Of a stretch of DNA of 64,000 nucleotides, positions 8,163 through 17,256 are shown in pieces. The stretch's first letter is position 1. The number at the start of each line of letters is the position of its first letter. The translations under genes and the position numbers were made by a program. Where the stretch lies: assembly GCF_005765165.1 (NCBI RefSeq), contig NZ_VCIW01000009.1, positions 62,001-126,000 of the forward strand, read 5' to 3'. The notes below the pieces were generated by a model that searched no databases, was not told where the DNA came from, and saw nothing but the letters and a program-made list of their open reading frames with translations. The DNA comes from Paenibacillus antri (GTDB taxonomy: Bacteria; Bacillota; Bacilli; Paenibacillales; YIM-B00363).

Positions 8163-9395
8163 ATGATGAACGCAATCGTTCTCGTCGTGCAAATCGGATT
8201 GTTCGCAGTGGGGCTTTATCAGTTGGTCTTGTCGTTCTGGGGATTGAAAATCAAGAAGGAACGCAAGGCGCACGCGCCGCAGAAGACGTTCGCGGTGCTC
8301 GTGGCCGCGCACAACGAGGAGCAAGTCGTCGGGGCGCTGATCGAAAACTTGAAGACGCTCGATTACCCGCGCGAGATGTACGACATCTTCGTCATCTGCG
8401 ACAATTGCACGGACGGCACGGCGGACGTGGTCCGCGCGCACGGCGCGATCGCCATGGAGCGTCGCAACAACGCGCTGCGCGGCAAAGGCTTCGCGATCGA
8501 ATGGATGCTGAAGGAGCTGTGGGGCATGGAGCGGCAGTACGACGCCGTCGTCATGTTCGACGCGGACAATCTCGTCAGCCCGCAATACTTGCGCGAGATG
8601 AACAACGACCTGTGCAACGGCTCGCGCGTCGTACAGGCTTACCTGGATACGAAAAATCCGGCCGATTCTTGGATCACCGCCGCCTACGGCGTGACGTATT
8701 GGTTCTGCAACCGGCTGTGGCAGATGCCGCGCCGCGCGCTCGGCATGGCGAACTTCCTCGGCGGCACCGGCATGTGCTTCGAGTCGAAGCTGCTGAAGGA
8801 GATGGGCTGGGGCGCGACGTCGCTCGTCGAGGATCTCGAGTTCACGATGCGCTGCGTGCAGCGCGGCGTCTACCCGACGTTCAATTACGACGCGAAGGTG
8901 TACGACGAGAAGCCGCTGACGTTCCAAGCGTCGGCCCGCCAGCGTCTGCGTTGGATGCAAGGGCACTTCGACGTCGCCCGCCGCTACTTCTTCCCGCTGC
9001 TGTGGCAAGGCATCAAGGAGCGGAAGTGGACGAAGATCGACACGGCGCTTTACTCCGTCAGCGTGTACAACGTGCTCTTGTCGCTCATCTTCACCGTCGT
9101 CCTGTGGGTCGATCAAATCATGCCGGGCAAGCCGACGTTCATCTCGGTGTACGATTTCGTTCCGATCTGGCTCGGCACGGTGGGCTTGATCGTCGTCTAC
9201 ATGCAGTTCCCGTTGGCGCTGGCGCTCGAGAAGGTCAAGTCTTGGAAAATGTACCTCTCGCTCCTCCTGTTCCCGTTGTTCCTGCTGTCGTGGTATCCGA
9301 TCACGTTCCACGCGTTCTTCACGCAGAACAACAAGAGCTGGAGCCATACGAAGCATACGCGCGTCCTGCGGCTCGACGACGTTCAGAAATTTTAG
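8163..9395 (+). CDS. GT2-family membrane glycosyltransferase, 410 aa
   Basis: A processive-type GT2 enzyme anchored in the membrane. A first TM segment spans residues 5-27. The GT-A domain has VLVAAHNEEQVVGALI, FDADN (metal-binding D-x-D), VEDLEF and the QRLRWMQGH motif (QxxRW) of polymerising synthases. Three C-terminal TM segments follow (about residues 300-395). GGGGGC precedes the tandem ATGATG, of which the first is taken. Product unknown: exopolysaccharide or a glycolipid head group are both possible. A PhoP-like box upstream would fit phosphate-free polymer or lipid synthesis. Confidence 0.88.
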   Translation: MMNAIVLVVQIGLFAVGLYQLVLSFWGLKIKKERKAHAPQKTFAVLVAAHNEEQVVGALIENLKTLDYPREMYDIFVICDNCTDGTADVVRAHGAIAMERRNNALRGKGFAIEWMLKELWGMERQYDAVVMFDADNLVSPQYLREMNNDLCNGSRVVQAYLDTKNPADSWITAAYGVTYWFCNRLWQMPRRALGMANFLGGTGMCFESKLLKEMGWGATSLVEDLEFTMRCVQRGVYPTFNYDAKVYDEKPLTFQASARQRLRWMQGHFDVARRYFFPLLWQGIKERKWTKIDTALYSVSVYNVLLSLIFTVVLWVDQIMPGKPTFISVYDFVPIWLGTVGLIVVYMQFPLALALEKVKSWKMYLSLLLFPLFLLSWYPITFHAFFTQNNKSWSHTKHTRVLRLDDVQKF

Positions 9396-9396
9396 T

Positions 9397-9426
9397 TTGA
9401 CCGAGGCGGGCGTCTTGTGATATATT
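9397..9426 (+). promoter_or_regulatory. Promoter of the infC-rpmI-rplT operon
   Basis: TTGACC at 9397-9402 and TATATT at 9421-9426 are separated by 18 bp, just after the GT2 stop codon. Transcription would start near 9433 and read the leader described next. Confidence 0.75.
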
Positions 9427-9433
9427 AAGAACT

Positions 9434-9582
9434 CGAGTGAGCAAAAGAAGAAGCGCCCGCTTCTCACCTGACCGATTTCCGATCGGCTGGTTCGCCGCTA
9501 ACGAGCAGCGCGTACATATGCGCAATGAAGTTCGTCGGTAGACGCGGGCACTGGTGGGTTCCACCGTGCGCCGCGTTTTTTT
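9434..9582 (+). promoter_or_regulatory. L20-type attenuator leader of infC
   Basis: The leader holds hairpins (GTGAG/CTCAC around GAAGCG/CGCTTC; CCGAT/ATCGG). It ends in a strong intrinsic terminator at 9542-9582 (GCGGGCAC...GTGCGCCGC plus seven T) ahead of the infC ribosome binding site. In Firmicutes, ribosomal protein L20 binds this leader and promotes premature termination, so the operon represses itself. The attenuator is seen directly. The L20 link rests on the operon's known biology. Confidence 0.8.
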
Positions 9583-9620
9583 GTTTGCTTGGATCGACCA
9601 TTTTTTGGAGGTGGCATACC

Positions 9621-10136
9621 ATTAGCAAGGATCATCAGATTAACGAAGAAATTCGCGCCCGGGAAGTCCGTCTCGTCGGCGCGGAAGGCGAGCAGATCGG
9701 CATCGTGTCGTTCCGCGAAGCGATGCAGATGGCCGTCGACGCGAATCTCGACCTGGTGAACGTCGCTCCGACGGCGAAGCCGCCGGTATGCCGGATTATG
9801 GACTACGGGAAGTTCCGGTACGAGCAACAGAAGAAAGAGAAAGAAAACCGCAAGAACCAGAAGGTGGTCGAGCTGAAGGAAGTTCGCTTCAGCGCCACGA
9901 TCGACGAGCACGACTATCAGACCAAGCTTCGCAACGTCGTCAAGTTCATCAACGACCAAGATAAAGTGAAGTGCAGCATTCGATTCCGCGGACGCGAAAT
10001 CATGCACGCCAGCGTCGGTCAGAAGGTGCTTGAGCGCGTCGCCGCCGAAGTGCAGGACATCGCCGTGCAAGAACGCCGTCCGAAGCTCGAGGGCCGAAGC
10101 ATGATCATGATTTTGGCCCCCAACAAGACGACCTAA
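9621..10136 (+). CDS. infC: Translation initiation factor IF-3, 171 aa, AUU start
   Basis: IF-3 binds the 30S subunit, keeps the subunits apart and proofreads start codons. The protein begins (M)SKDHQINEEIRAREVRLVG and contains the conserved VNVAPTAKPPVCRIMDYGKF and VKFINDQDKVKCSIRFRGRE segments. The reading frame is open further upstream to an ATG at 9525, but that ATG lies inside the leader terminator. ATT 9621 has GGAGGT 8 bp before it and gives the normal N-terminus. A rare AUU start is the well-known means by which IF-3 limits its own translation. Confidence 0.96.
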   Translation: MSKDHQINEEIRAREVRLVGAEGEQIGIVSFREAMQMAVDANLDLVNVAPTAKPPVCRIMDYGKFRYEQQKKEKENRKNQKVVELKEVRFSATIDEHDYQTKLRNVVKFINDQDKVKCSIRFRGREIMHASVGQKVLERVAAEVQDIAVQERRPKLEGRSMIMILAPNKTT

Positions 10137-10163
10137 CCATAATATCTAGGAGGAACACCTGTC

Positions 10164-10364
10164 ATGCCTAAAATGAAGACGCACAGCAGCTTGAAAGACC
10201 GTTTCAAAATCACGGGCACGGGCAAAGTGAAGCGCTACAAGGCGCACAAGAACCACTTGCTCTCCGGCAAGAGCCCGCGCCAGAAGCGCGTATTGAACAC
10301 GCAGCCGCTCATGCACACGGGCGACTACGCGCGCCTGAAGCAGCAATTGCTCAACCTTAAATAA
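10164..10364 (+). CDS. rpmI: 50S ribosomal protein L35, 66 aa
   Basis: A basic large-subunit protein with the family signature MPKMKTHSSLKDRFKITGTG and HKNHLLSGKSPRQKR. AGGAGG precedes the ATG. It is the second gene of the infC operon, 27 bp after infC and 36 bp before rplT. Confidence 0.98.
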   Translation: MPKMKTHSSLKDRFKITGTGKVKRYKAHKNHLLSGKSPRQKRVLNTQPLMHTGDYARLKQQLLNLK

Positions 10365-10400
10365 TAACTTTCGCACGACCATATATAGGAGGGTATTTCC

Positions 10401-10760
10401 ATGACAAGAGTTAAAGGCGGGTTCGTGACTCGTCGTCGCCATAAGAAGTTCATCAAGCTTGCCAAAGGTTATTTCGGTGCGAAGCACCGCTTGTTTAAGA
10501 AAGCTCACGAGCAAGTGATGAAGTCCTTGCTGTACGCATACCGCGACCGTCGTCAGACGAAGCGCAACTTCCGCAAGCTTTGGATCGTCCGGATCAACGC
10601 TGCGGCTCGCACGAACGGCTTGTCCTACAGCCGCATGATGCACGGCCTGAAGCTCGCCGGCATCACGGTCAACCGCAAGATGCTCGCCGACCTCGCCGTG
10701 AACGATCTGAACGCGTTCAACGCGCTCGCCGGCAAAGCGAAAGAGAAGATCAACGCGTAA
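10401..10760 (+). CDS. rplT: 50S ribosomal protein L20, 119 aa
   Basis: An assembly protein of the 50S subunit and the autoregulator of this operon. It starts [19 protein letters not shown], followed by [15 protein letters not shown] and [17 protein letters not shown], typical in sequence and length. AGGAGG lies before the ATG. Last gene of the operon, ended by a strong terminator. Confidence 0.98.
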   Translation: MTRVKGGFVTRRRHKKFIKLAKGYFGAKHRLFKKAHEQVMKSLLYAYRDRRQTKRNFRKLWIVRINAAARTNGLSYSRMMHGLKLAGITVNRKMLADLAVNDLNAFNALAGKAKEKINA

Positions 10761-10779
10761 ATTCGCGCGTCGTCATAGA

Positions 10780-10817
10780 ACCGCCGTCCTCGCTTATTGC
10801 GTGGACGGCGGTTTTTT
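10780..10817 (+). terminator. Terminator of infC-rpmI-rplT
   Basis: ACCGCCGTCC (10780-10789) pairs perfectly with GGACGGCGGT (10803-10812), followed by TTTTTT. Confidence 0.93.
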
Positions 10818-10830
10818 CGTGCGTGCGAAC

Positions 10831-11009
10831 GGGAAAAGCTCCCGCTTATTTGCGGCTTAGAGCCCGAACTGGGCGATTGGACGGGAAAAGCTCCTGTCTA
10901 TTTGTCGGTTTCCGCTCGGATCGGGCGATGTCCGCCGGATAAGAGGGAGGATTTCCCGTTCAAGCGATGCGAAGCCGACGATCGGGGCATGCGAGAGGGA
11001 GGTTTTCCC
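10831..11009. repeat. Structured intergenic repeat, copy A (forward-forward-reverse-reverse boxes)
   Basis: Two forward boxes GGGAAAAGCTCC (10831 and 10883) are followed by two reverse-oriented boxes GGGAGGATTTCCC (10945-10957) and GGGAGGTTTTCCC (10997-11009). The segment between the inner pair reads palindromically (CTATTTGTCGG against CCGGATAAGAG). A second copy with the same box order and similar spacing lies at 53556-53733. No open reading frame fits. It resembles a non-autonomous dispersed element or a nested RNA hairpin. Confidence 0.6.
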
Positions 11010-11019
11010 TTTCGTTGGG

Positions 11020-11090
11020 ATATGACGGCGGGGGAGCGGCGTCATATGAAAATTGGGGAGCGGGTCCCCGATGGGCAAAAAAATTTTCAT
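11020..11090. other. Three inverted repeats upstream of the ECF sigma gene
   Basis: ATATGACG/CGTCATAT (11020-11047), GGGGA-GCGGG-TCCCC (11055-11069) and ATGAAAATT/AATTTTCAT (11046-11054 with 11082-11090) form consecutive and nested hairpins 65-135 bp before the sigma factor gene. They may be operators or leader structure for that transcript. I could not assign an autoregulated ECF promoter. Confidence 0.45.
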
Positions 11091-11156
11091 TTGTCAAAAC
11101 CGTTTGCTGCCAACGGCAGTCTAATGTGTAGTTCGAAGCGAGAGAGGGGGAGTCCG

Positions 11157-11687
11157 GTGGACGTCGAGGAGCTGCTGCGCGCGGCGAAGCATGGGGACGA
11201 AGAAGCGTTCTATACGCTCATGTCCTCGCAGAAGGAACGGCTGTATCGCATCGCGTATGCGTATTTGAAGAACGAAGACGATGCCCTCGAAGCGATCCAG
11301 GAGACGACCTACCGGGCCTGGAAGACGTTCGGACGCTTGCGGGAGGCGCGCCTCTTCCCGACTTGGATCGTGCGCATCCTGCTCAATTGCTGCAACGACG
11401 AATGGAAGCGGAGGAAGCGATTCGCGAAGACGGAGTCGGCGGACCGGGCGGACGAACGAGCGGATGCGCCCGAGAGTCGATGGGCGACGCGGATGCAAGT
11501 GGCGCAGGCGGTCGATCGGTTGGAGCCGAAGTACAAGCAGCTGATCGTCTTGAAATATTTCGAGGATATGACGCTGACGGAAATCGCGGAGACGCTGGAA
11601 CGGCCGATCGGAACGGTCAAGACGCGGCTTCATCAAGCGCTGCGGTTGATGAGGCCGCTCGTGGGGGAGGAGGAGAACGGACGATGA
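11157..11687 (+). CDS. ECF-type RNA polymerase sigma factor, 176 aa
   Basis: Region 2 (DEEAFYTLMSSQKERLYRIA, then YLKNEDDALEAIQETTYRAW, about residues 10-60) binds the polymerase and the -10 box. Region 4 (LEPKYKQLIVLKYFEDMTLT, then IGTVKTRLHQALRLMR) contacts the -35 box. GTG 11157 is chosen for the GAGAGGGGGA site just before it, though an in-frame ATG at 11124 is possible. The stop codon overlaps the start of the DUF4179 gene (ATGA), so the two are translationally coupled. The membrane partner would hold it inactive until an envelope signal arrives. Confidence 0.93.
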   Translation: MDVEELLRAAKHGDEEAFYTLMSSQKERLYRIAYAYLKNEDDALEAIQETTYRAWKTFGRLREARLFPTWIVRILLNCCNDEWKRRKRFAKTESADRADERADAPESRWATRMQVAQAVDRLEPKYKQLIVLKYFEDMTLTEIAETLERPIGTVKTRLHQALRLMRPLVGEEENGR

Positions 11688-13051
11688 ATCGAGACGACGA
11701 TAGTATCGACCGTCTATTGGAGCAGGCGGGGGACGAGAGCCGGGATACGGTCATGCCGGAAGAGCGGCTGGACGAGGCGCTACGAGCCGGTATTCGTCGC
11801 GCGAGCGAGGAGCGACGGTCGCCGAGGAAGCGTCGGGTCGCGGCGAAGCGCATCGGTGCGGGCGCTGCGGCGGCGCTGCTCTTCCTCGCGGTGTCGATTC
11901 GCGTCTTCCCTGGGTTCGCGCTGGCGCTTAGCCAGCTGCCCGGCATGGAGGCGATCGTGCGGCTAATCGCGTATGACCGCGGCTTGGCGGAGGCCGTCCG
12001 CAACGATTATTACCAGCCGATCGGCGCGTCGCAGACGCTGGGCGGCGTGACCTTGACCGTGGATGGCGTCATCGCGGACGAGAGCCGGCTCGTGCTGTTC
12101 TATACGATTACGGATCCCGAAGGAGGCGCAGCCTATATGGACGTCGATCGGCCGAAGTTCCGTCTCCAGGACGGCTCCGAGCTGCAGGCCATGTATTCTT
12201 GGGGATTCGTCAATCCGGGGCTCGAAAGCGAAGGGCCGATTCGAACGCGCTCGGGCCACATCGACGTGCAGTTCGCGGGCGGCGCGGCGCTGCCGGACGC
12301 GTTCGCGTTGGAGATGGGGCTCCGGCGCGGCGTAACGCCGTTCGGCGGTACGTACGAGATTCCTGTCGCGTTGGAAGCGCGTGACCCGGCGGGACTCCGC
12401 ACCGAATACGCGATCGATCGAACGGTGGACCTGGAAGGCCAGCGAGTGACGTTTAAGAGAGCGATCGTATACCCGACGCGGATCGCGGTCGAAGCGGAGT
12501 TCGACGAGGCGAACTCGAAGCAAATCTTTTCCTTCATGGACTTGAAGCTGATCGGGGACGACGGGGAAGAATATACCGAACAGAGCTCTACGCATGTCGA
12601 CGAACGAACGAGGATCATCTACTTCGAAGGCAGCTCGTTCGCCATTCCGGATTCGCTGACGCTGACGGGCTCCCGGGTCAGAGCGATCGATAAGGACCGT
12701 CTCGATCTCGTCGTCGACCTGGAGCGGGGATCGGTGCTCGAGGCGCCGGACGACCGCATCGCGTTGGAGCAGGTGACGGATCAGGGAGAATGGTTGGAAC
12801 TCCGGTTCCTCCTTCACGGCATCGACGAGGACGATAAAATGCTGTATTCCGTCGTGGAAGGGGCGTTCGCGGACGGCTCCGGGCGCACATTCGAAACGGG
12901 AGGCGGCCGCACCTTCGGCGGCACGGGAGAGAACGGGCAACAATTCGTTTCCTTCCAAATTCCGGACGAAGCGTACGCGCAGCCGCTGACGTTCCGCATT
13001 TTCAACTACCCCGGCTATGTGGGCGAACCGTTCGAAATTCGAATTCGGTAA
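11684..13051 (+). CDS. DUF4179 transmembrane anti-sigma factor, 455 aa
   Basis: A cytoplasmic N-terminus of about 60 residues (MNRDDDSIDRLLEQAGDESR) would bind the co-encoded sigma factor. One TM segment follows at about 62-85 (GAGAAAALLFLAVSIRVFPG), then a large extracytoplasmic part with DUF4179-like beta-rich sequence (DYYQPIGASQTLGGVTLTVD). This layout is typical of ECF regulators in Paenibacillaceae. The start overlaps the sigma stop by 4 bp. The signal sensed is unknown. Confidence 0.85.
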   Translation: MNRDDDSIDRLLEQAGDESRDTVMPEERLDEALRAGIRRASEERRSPRKRRVAAKRIGAGAAAALLFLAVSIRVFPGFALALSQLPGMEAIVRLIAYDRGLAEAVRNDYYQPIGASQTLGGVTLTVDGVIADESRLVLFYTITDPEGGAAYMDVDRPKFRLQDGSELQAMYSWGFVNPGLESEGPIRTRSGHIDVQFAGGAALPDAFALEMGLRRGVTPFGGTYEIPVALEARDPAGLRTEYAIDRTVDLEGQRVTFKRAIVYPTRIAVEAEFDEANSKQIFSFMDLKLIGDDGEEYTEQSSTHVDERTRIIYFEGSSFAIPDSLTLTGSRVRAIDKDRLDLVVDLERGSVLEAPDDRIALEQVTDQGEWLELRFLLHGIDEDDKMLYSVVEGAFADGSGRTFETGGGRTFGGTGENGQQFVSFQIPDEAYAQPLTFRIFNYPGYVGEPFEIRIR

Positions 13052-13059
13052 ATTAAAAC

Positions 13060-13088
13060 TTGACGCATAATTCACGCAACCCTATAAT
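13060..13088 (+). promoter_or_regulatory. Promoter of the ilvB T-box transcript
   Basis: TTGACG (13060-13065) and TATAAT (13083-13088) with a 17-bp spacer begin 9 bp after the DUF4179 stop codon. Start of transcription near 13095. Confidence 0.88.
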
Positions 13089-13094
13089 AATCTT

Positions 13095-13491
13095 TAAGCA
13101 AAATGAACACACTGTATTTGATACATCGATCGGCTGTGAAGAGGACGAAGCTTTACGGGCTCTTATGTTCAGAGAGCGGAAGGATCAGCTGCAACCTTCG
13201 CCATAACTCCCGTATATGCGAGCTCACCTCGGAGCTGTTCTTCTGAACCGTGCGACTTTAGCGCTTCAACGCGAATTCGCGCTTACTAGGAGGAATCGGG
13301 TTGGCACACGTTATCGTGCCGCAGGCGCCGGAACGCGCAGGGGAGAGTCGACGCCCCGGCTATGTCCGCATGTCTGCTAGAGGCTGAAGCCGTAAGGCTA
13401 CAGCGAATTATGGGTGGTACCGCGAAAGATAACCCCTTTCGTCCCTTTGTTGCATCGCGTCATGCGGCGACAGGGACGGAAGGGTTTTTTT
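13095..13491 (+). promoter_or_regulatory. T-box riboswitch before ilvB
   Basis: A leader of about 400 nt with stem I features (CAGAGAGCGG with the distal GGAAGG/CCTTCG hairpin, CTCACCTCGGAG), the T-box TGGGTGGTACCGCG (13411-13424) and a terminator (CCCTTTCGTCCCT/AGGGACGGAAGGG plus seven T, ending 13491). Uncharged tRNA pairing with the specifier and T-box would favour the antiterminator and switch on ilvB-ilvN-ilvC. I could not place the specifier codon with confidence. Triplets near TGTTCTTCTGAACCGTG do not include a clean ATC or CTC. Confidence 0.92.
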
Positions 13492-13528
13492 ATTCTTAAT
13501 TTTCTCGTACATGAATGGAGGGTCTCAT

Positions 13529-15277
13529 GTGAGCGTACAACAACTCAGTGCCGCGAAGCTGGATAGTGAAGAACTGCGCACCCGACTGCTTAAGCCCGAC
13601 GTAATCTCCGGGTCTGAAATTCTACTTCGCTCCTTGCTGCTGGAAGGCGTGGAGTGCGTCTTCGGTTACCCGGGCGGCGCCGTGTTGTATATTTACGACG
13701 CGATGCACGGGAATCCCGACTTTAAACATCTGCTCACGCGCCACGAGCAAGGCGCGATTCACGCGGCCGACGGTTACGCGCGCTCCACGGGCAAGGTCGG
13801 CGTCTGCATCGCGACGTCGGGTCCGGGAGCGACGAACCTGGTGACGGGCATCGCGACGGCGTACATGGATTCCGTGCCGCTCGTCGTCATCACGGGCAAC
13901 GTCGCGACGACGTTCATCGGTACGGACGCGTTCCAAGAAGCCGACATCACGGGCATCACGATGCCGATCACGAAGCACAGCTACTTGGTACGCGACGTCA
14001 AGGATCTCTCGAAGACGATTCGCGAGGCGTTCCATATCGCGAATACGGGTCGCAAGGGACCGGTGCTTATCGACATTCCGAAGGACGTCTCCTCGCATTT
14101 GACGGAGTTCCAATACCCGGAGGAAGTCAATATCCGCGGATACAATCCGACGGTCATGCCGAATAAGGGGCAAGTGAACAAGCTGCTGCAGGCGATCGAA
14201 GAAGCCGAACGCCCGGTCATTCTGGCCGGCGGCGGGGTCGTCTACGCCGGCGCGCACGAGGAACTGCTCGAATTCGCGCAGAAGACGCGCATTCCTGTCA
14301 CCACGACGCTGCTCGGTCTCGGGGGCTTCCCGAGCGGCAACGAACTGTGGATGGGCATGCCGGGCATGCACGGCACGTGGACGGCGAATACGGCGCTGCA
14401 AAACTGCGACCTGCTCATCGGCATCGGCGCCCGGTTCGACGACCGCGTGACGATGAAGGTGTCCGCGTTCGCGCCGAAGGCGAAGATCGCGCACATCGAC
14501 GTCGACCCGGCGGAGATCGGAAAGACGGTACCGACGGCGATCCCTTGCGTAGGCGACGTCAAGATGGTGCTCGAGCTGGCCAACCAGAAGGCGAAGCCGG
14601 CGAAGTCGGAAGCATGGATTCAGCAAGTGAACGAGTGGAAGGCGGAGCATCCGCTGTCTTACAAGGATTCGGAAGAAGAGCTGAAGCCGCAATGGGTCGT
14701 CGAGATGATCCACCGCCAGACGAACGGCGACGCGTTCGTAACGACCGACGTCGGCCAGCACCAGATGTGGGCGGCGCAATATTACCGCTTCAACCATCCG
14801 CGCCGGTGGATTTCGTCCGGCGGGCTGGGGACGATGGGCTTCGGCTTCCCGTCCGCGATCGGCGTGCAGGTGGCGAATCCGGACGCGACGGTCGTATCGA
14901 TCAACGGCGACGGCGGCATGCAGATGTGCTCGCAGGAGCTCGCGATCTGCGCGATTCACAACATTCCGGTCAAGATCGCCGTCCTCAACAACCAGGTGCT
15001 CGGCATGGTTCGCCAATGGCAGGAGATCATCCACGGCCAACGGTTCAGCCACATCGACCTCGCCGGCAGCCCGGACTTCGTGAAGCTGGCGGAAGCGTAC
15101 GGAGTGAAGGGGCTCCGCGCCTCCAACAAGGAAGAAGCGGATGCGGCTTGGCAGGAAGCGATGAATACGCCGGGACCGGTGCTCGTCGAATTCGTCGTAC
15201 GACGCGACGAGAACGTGTATCCGATGGTGCAAGCGGGAACGTCCATCAGCGAAATGATTATGGGGGATGCGGAATGA
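13529..15277 (+). CDS. ilvB: Acetolactate synthase large subunit, 582 aa
   Basis: A thiamine-diphosphate enzyme joining two pyruvates to acetolactate, or pyruvate with 2-oxobutyrate: the first common step to valine, leucine and isoleucine. Seen are the catalytic Glu in LTRHEQGAIHAADG, GYPGGAVL, the FAD-domain GIGARFDDRVT and the TPP-binding GDGGMQMCSQELAI...VLNN. GTG 13529 follows GGAGGG by 7 bp. The ATG at 13511 overlaps that ribosome binding site and is less likely. The stop overlaps ilvN. Confidence 0.97.
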   Translation: MSVQQLSAAKLDSEELRTRLLKPDVISGSEILLRSLLLEGVECVFGYPGGAVLYIYDAMHGNPDFKHLLTRHEQGAIHAADGYARSTGKVGVCIATSGPGATNLVTGIATAYMDSVPLVVITGNVATTFIGTDAFQEADITGITMPITKHSYLVRDVKDLSKTIREAFHIANTGRKGPVLIDIPKDVSSHLTEFQYPEEVNIRGYNPTVMPNKGQVNKLLQAIEEAERPVILAGGGVVYAGAHEELLEFAQKTRIPVTTTLLGLGGFPSGNELWMGMPGMHGTWTANTALQNCDLLIGIGARFDDRVTMKVSAFAPKAKIAHIDVDPAEIGKTVPTAIPCVGDVKMVLELANQKAKPAKSEAWIQQVNEWKAEHPLSYKDSEEELKPQWVVEMIHRQTNGDAFVTTDVGQHQMWAAQYYRFNHPRRWISSGGLGTMGFGFPSAIGVQVANPDATVVSINGDGGMQMCSQELAICAIHNIPVKIAVLNNQVLGMVRQWQEIIHGQRFSHIDLAGSPDFVKLAEAYGVKGLRASNKEEADAAWQEAMNTPGPVLVEFVVRRDENVYPMVQAGTSISEMIMGDAE

Positions 15278-15756
15278 CGAAGAAGCATACGATCGCCGTC
15301 CTCGTCAACGACCAACCGGGCGTGCTCCAGCGCGTCTCGGGATTGTTCGGCCGCCGCGGCTTCAATATCGAGAGCATCACGGTGGGGACCTCGGAAGAGC
15401 CGGGGCTCTCTCGGATGATCATCGTGACGACCGGCGACGACGGGACGCTCGAGCAAATTCAGAAGCAGCTGTATAAGCTGATCGACGTAATCAAGGTCAT
15501 CGACCTCAGCGCCAACCCGATGATTTCCCGCGAGCTCGCGCTGATCAAGGTCGGCGCCGAGCCGAGCGCGCGGCCGGAGCTGTTCGCCGTCGTCGATACG
15601 TTCCGCGCCAGCGTCGTGGACATCTCGCCGTCGACGGTCATCGTGCAGGTCGTCGGCGACACCGAGAAGATCGACGCGATGGTCGAGCTGATGAAGCCGT
15701 ACGGCATTCTGCAGCTGACGCGCACCGGCGTAACGGCCATGACTCGCGGAGCATAA
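15274..15756 (+). CDS. ilvN: Acetolactate synthase small (regulatory) subunit, 160 aa
   Basis: An ACT-domain regulatory subunit that binds valine and activates the large subunit. The N-terminal ACT domain reads TIAVLVNDQPGVLQRVSGLF followed by GRRGFNIESITVG. The C-terminal domain holds ELALIKVGAE. ATG 15274 overlaps the ilvB stop (ATGA), giving coupled synthesis in fixed ratio. Some Firmicutes call this gene ilvH. Confidence 0.96.
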   Translation: MTKKHTIAVLVNDQPGVLQRVSGLFGRRGFNIESITVGTSEEPGLSRMIIVTTGDDGTLEQIQKQLYKLIDVIKVIDLSANPMISRELALIKVGAEPSARPELFAVVDTFRASVVDISPSTVIVQVVGDTEKIDAMVELMKPYGILQLTRTGVTAMTRGA

Positions 15757-16878
<1,122 letters not shown>

Positions 16879-16883
16879 TAGGC

Positions 16884-16912
16884 TTGAATCGCCGCCTCGC
16901 GTGGGGTACAAT
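16884..16912 (+). promoter_or_regulatory. Promoter of the leuA T-box transcript
   Basis: TTGAAT (16884-16889) and TACAAT (16907-16912), 17 bp apart, directly after ilvC. This gives leuA its own transcript instead of reading through from ilvC only. Confidence 0.8.
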
Positions 16913-16918
16913 GAAGGA

Positions 16919-17215
16919 ATAAGCTCATAGCGAAAAACGTTGAAGAGGAACAGTAAGACGCTTCTTGTGCACAGAGAGCTGCTGGGTTGGTGCGAAGCAG
17001 CCGCGGGAATCGTCCGAACTCGCCTTGGAGTTGCTCCCTGAACCGTATCGTTCGAAGTAGGAGGAGCCGGAACCCTGACCGTTATTTACAGGAGGATGCA
17101 GGACGGCTTGTCCTGATCCGCTAAGCGCATATCCGTACGGATATGAACCGGAGTGGTACCGCGTAAGATGCCGAGTCTTTCGTCTCCTTGTAAGAGGAGG
17201 CGGAAGACTCTTTTT
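16919..17215 (+). promoter_or_regulatory. T-box riboswitch before leuA
   Basis: Stem I elements (AACAGTAAGACG, CACAGAGAGCTGCTGG with GCTGCT/AGCAGC hairpin, CGCCTTGGAGTTGCTCC, AGTAGG), the T-box GTGGTACCGCG (17153-17163) and a terminator (GAGTCTTTCGTCTCC/GGAGGCGGAAGACTC plus TTTTT, 17173-17215). A CTC leucine codon in GGAGTTGCTCCC is a possible specifier but I could not confirm its position by folding. Confidence 0.93.
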
Positions 17216-17256
17216 GTTGTCTGCCAATCGCGAAACGGAGAAGGAAGGGTGAAACA

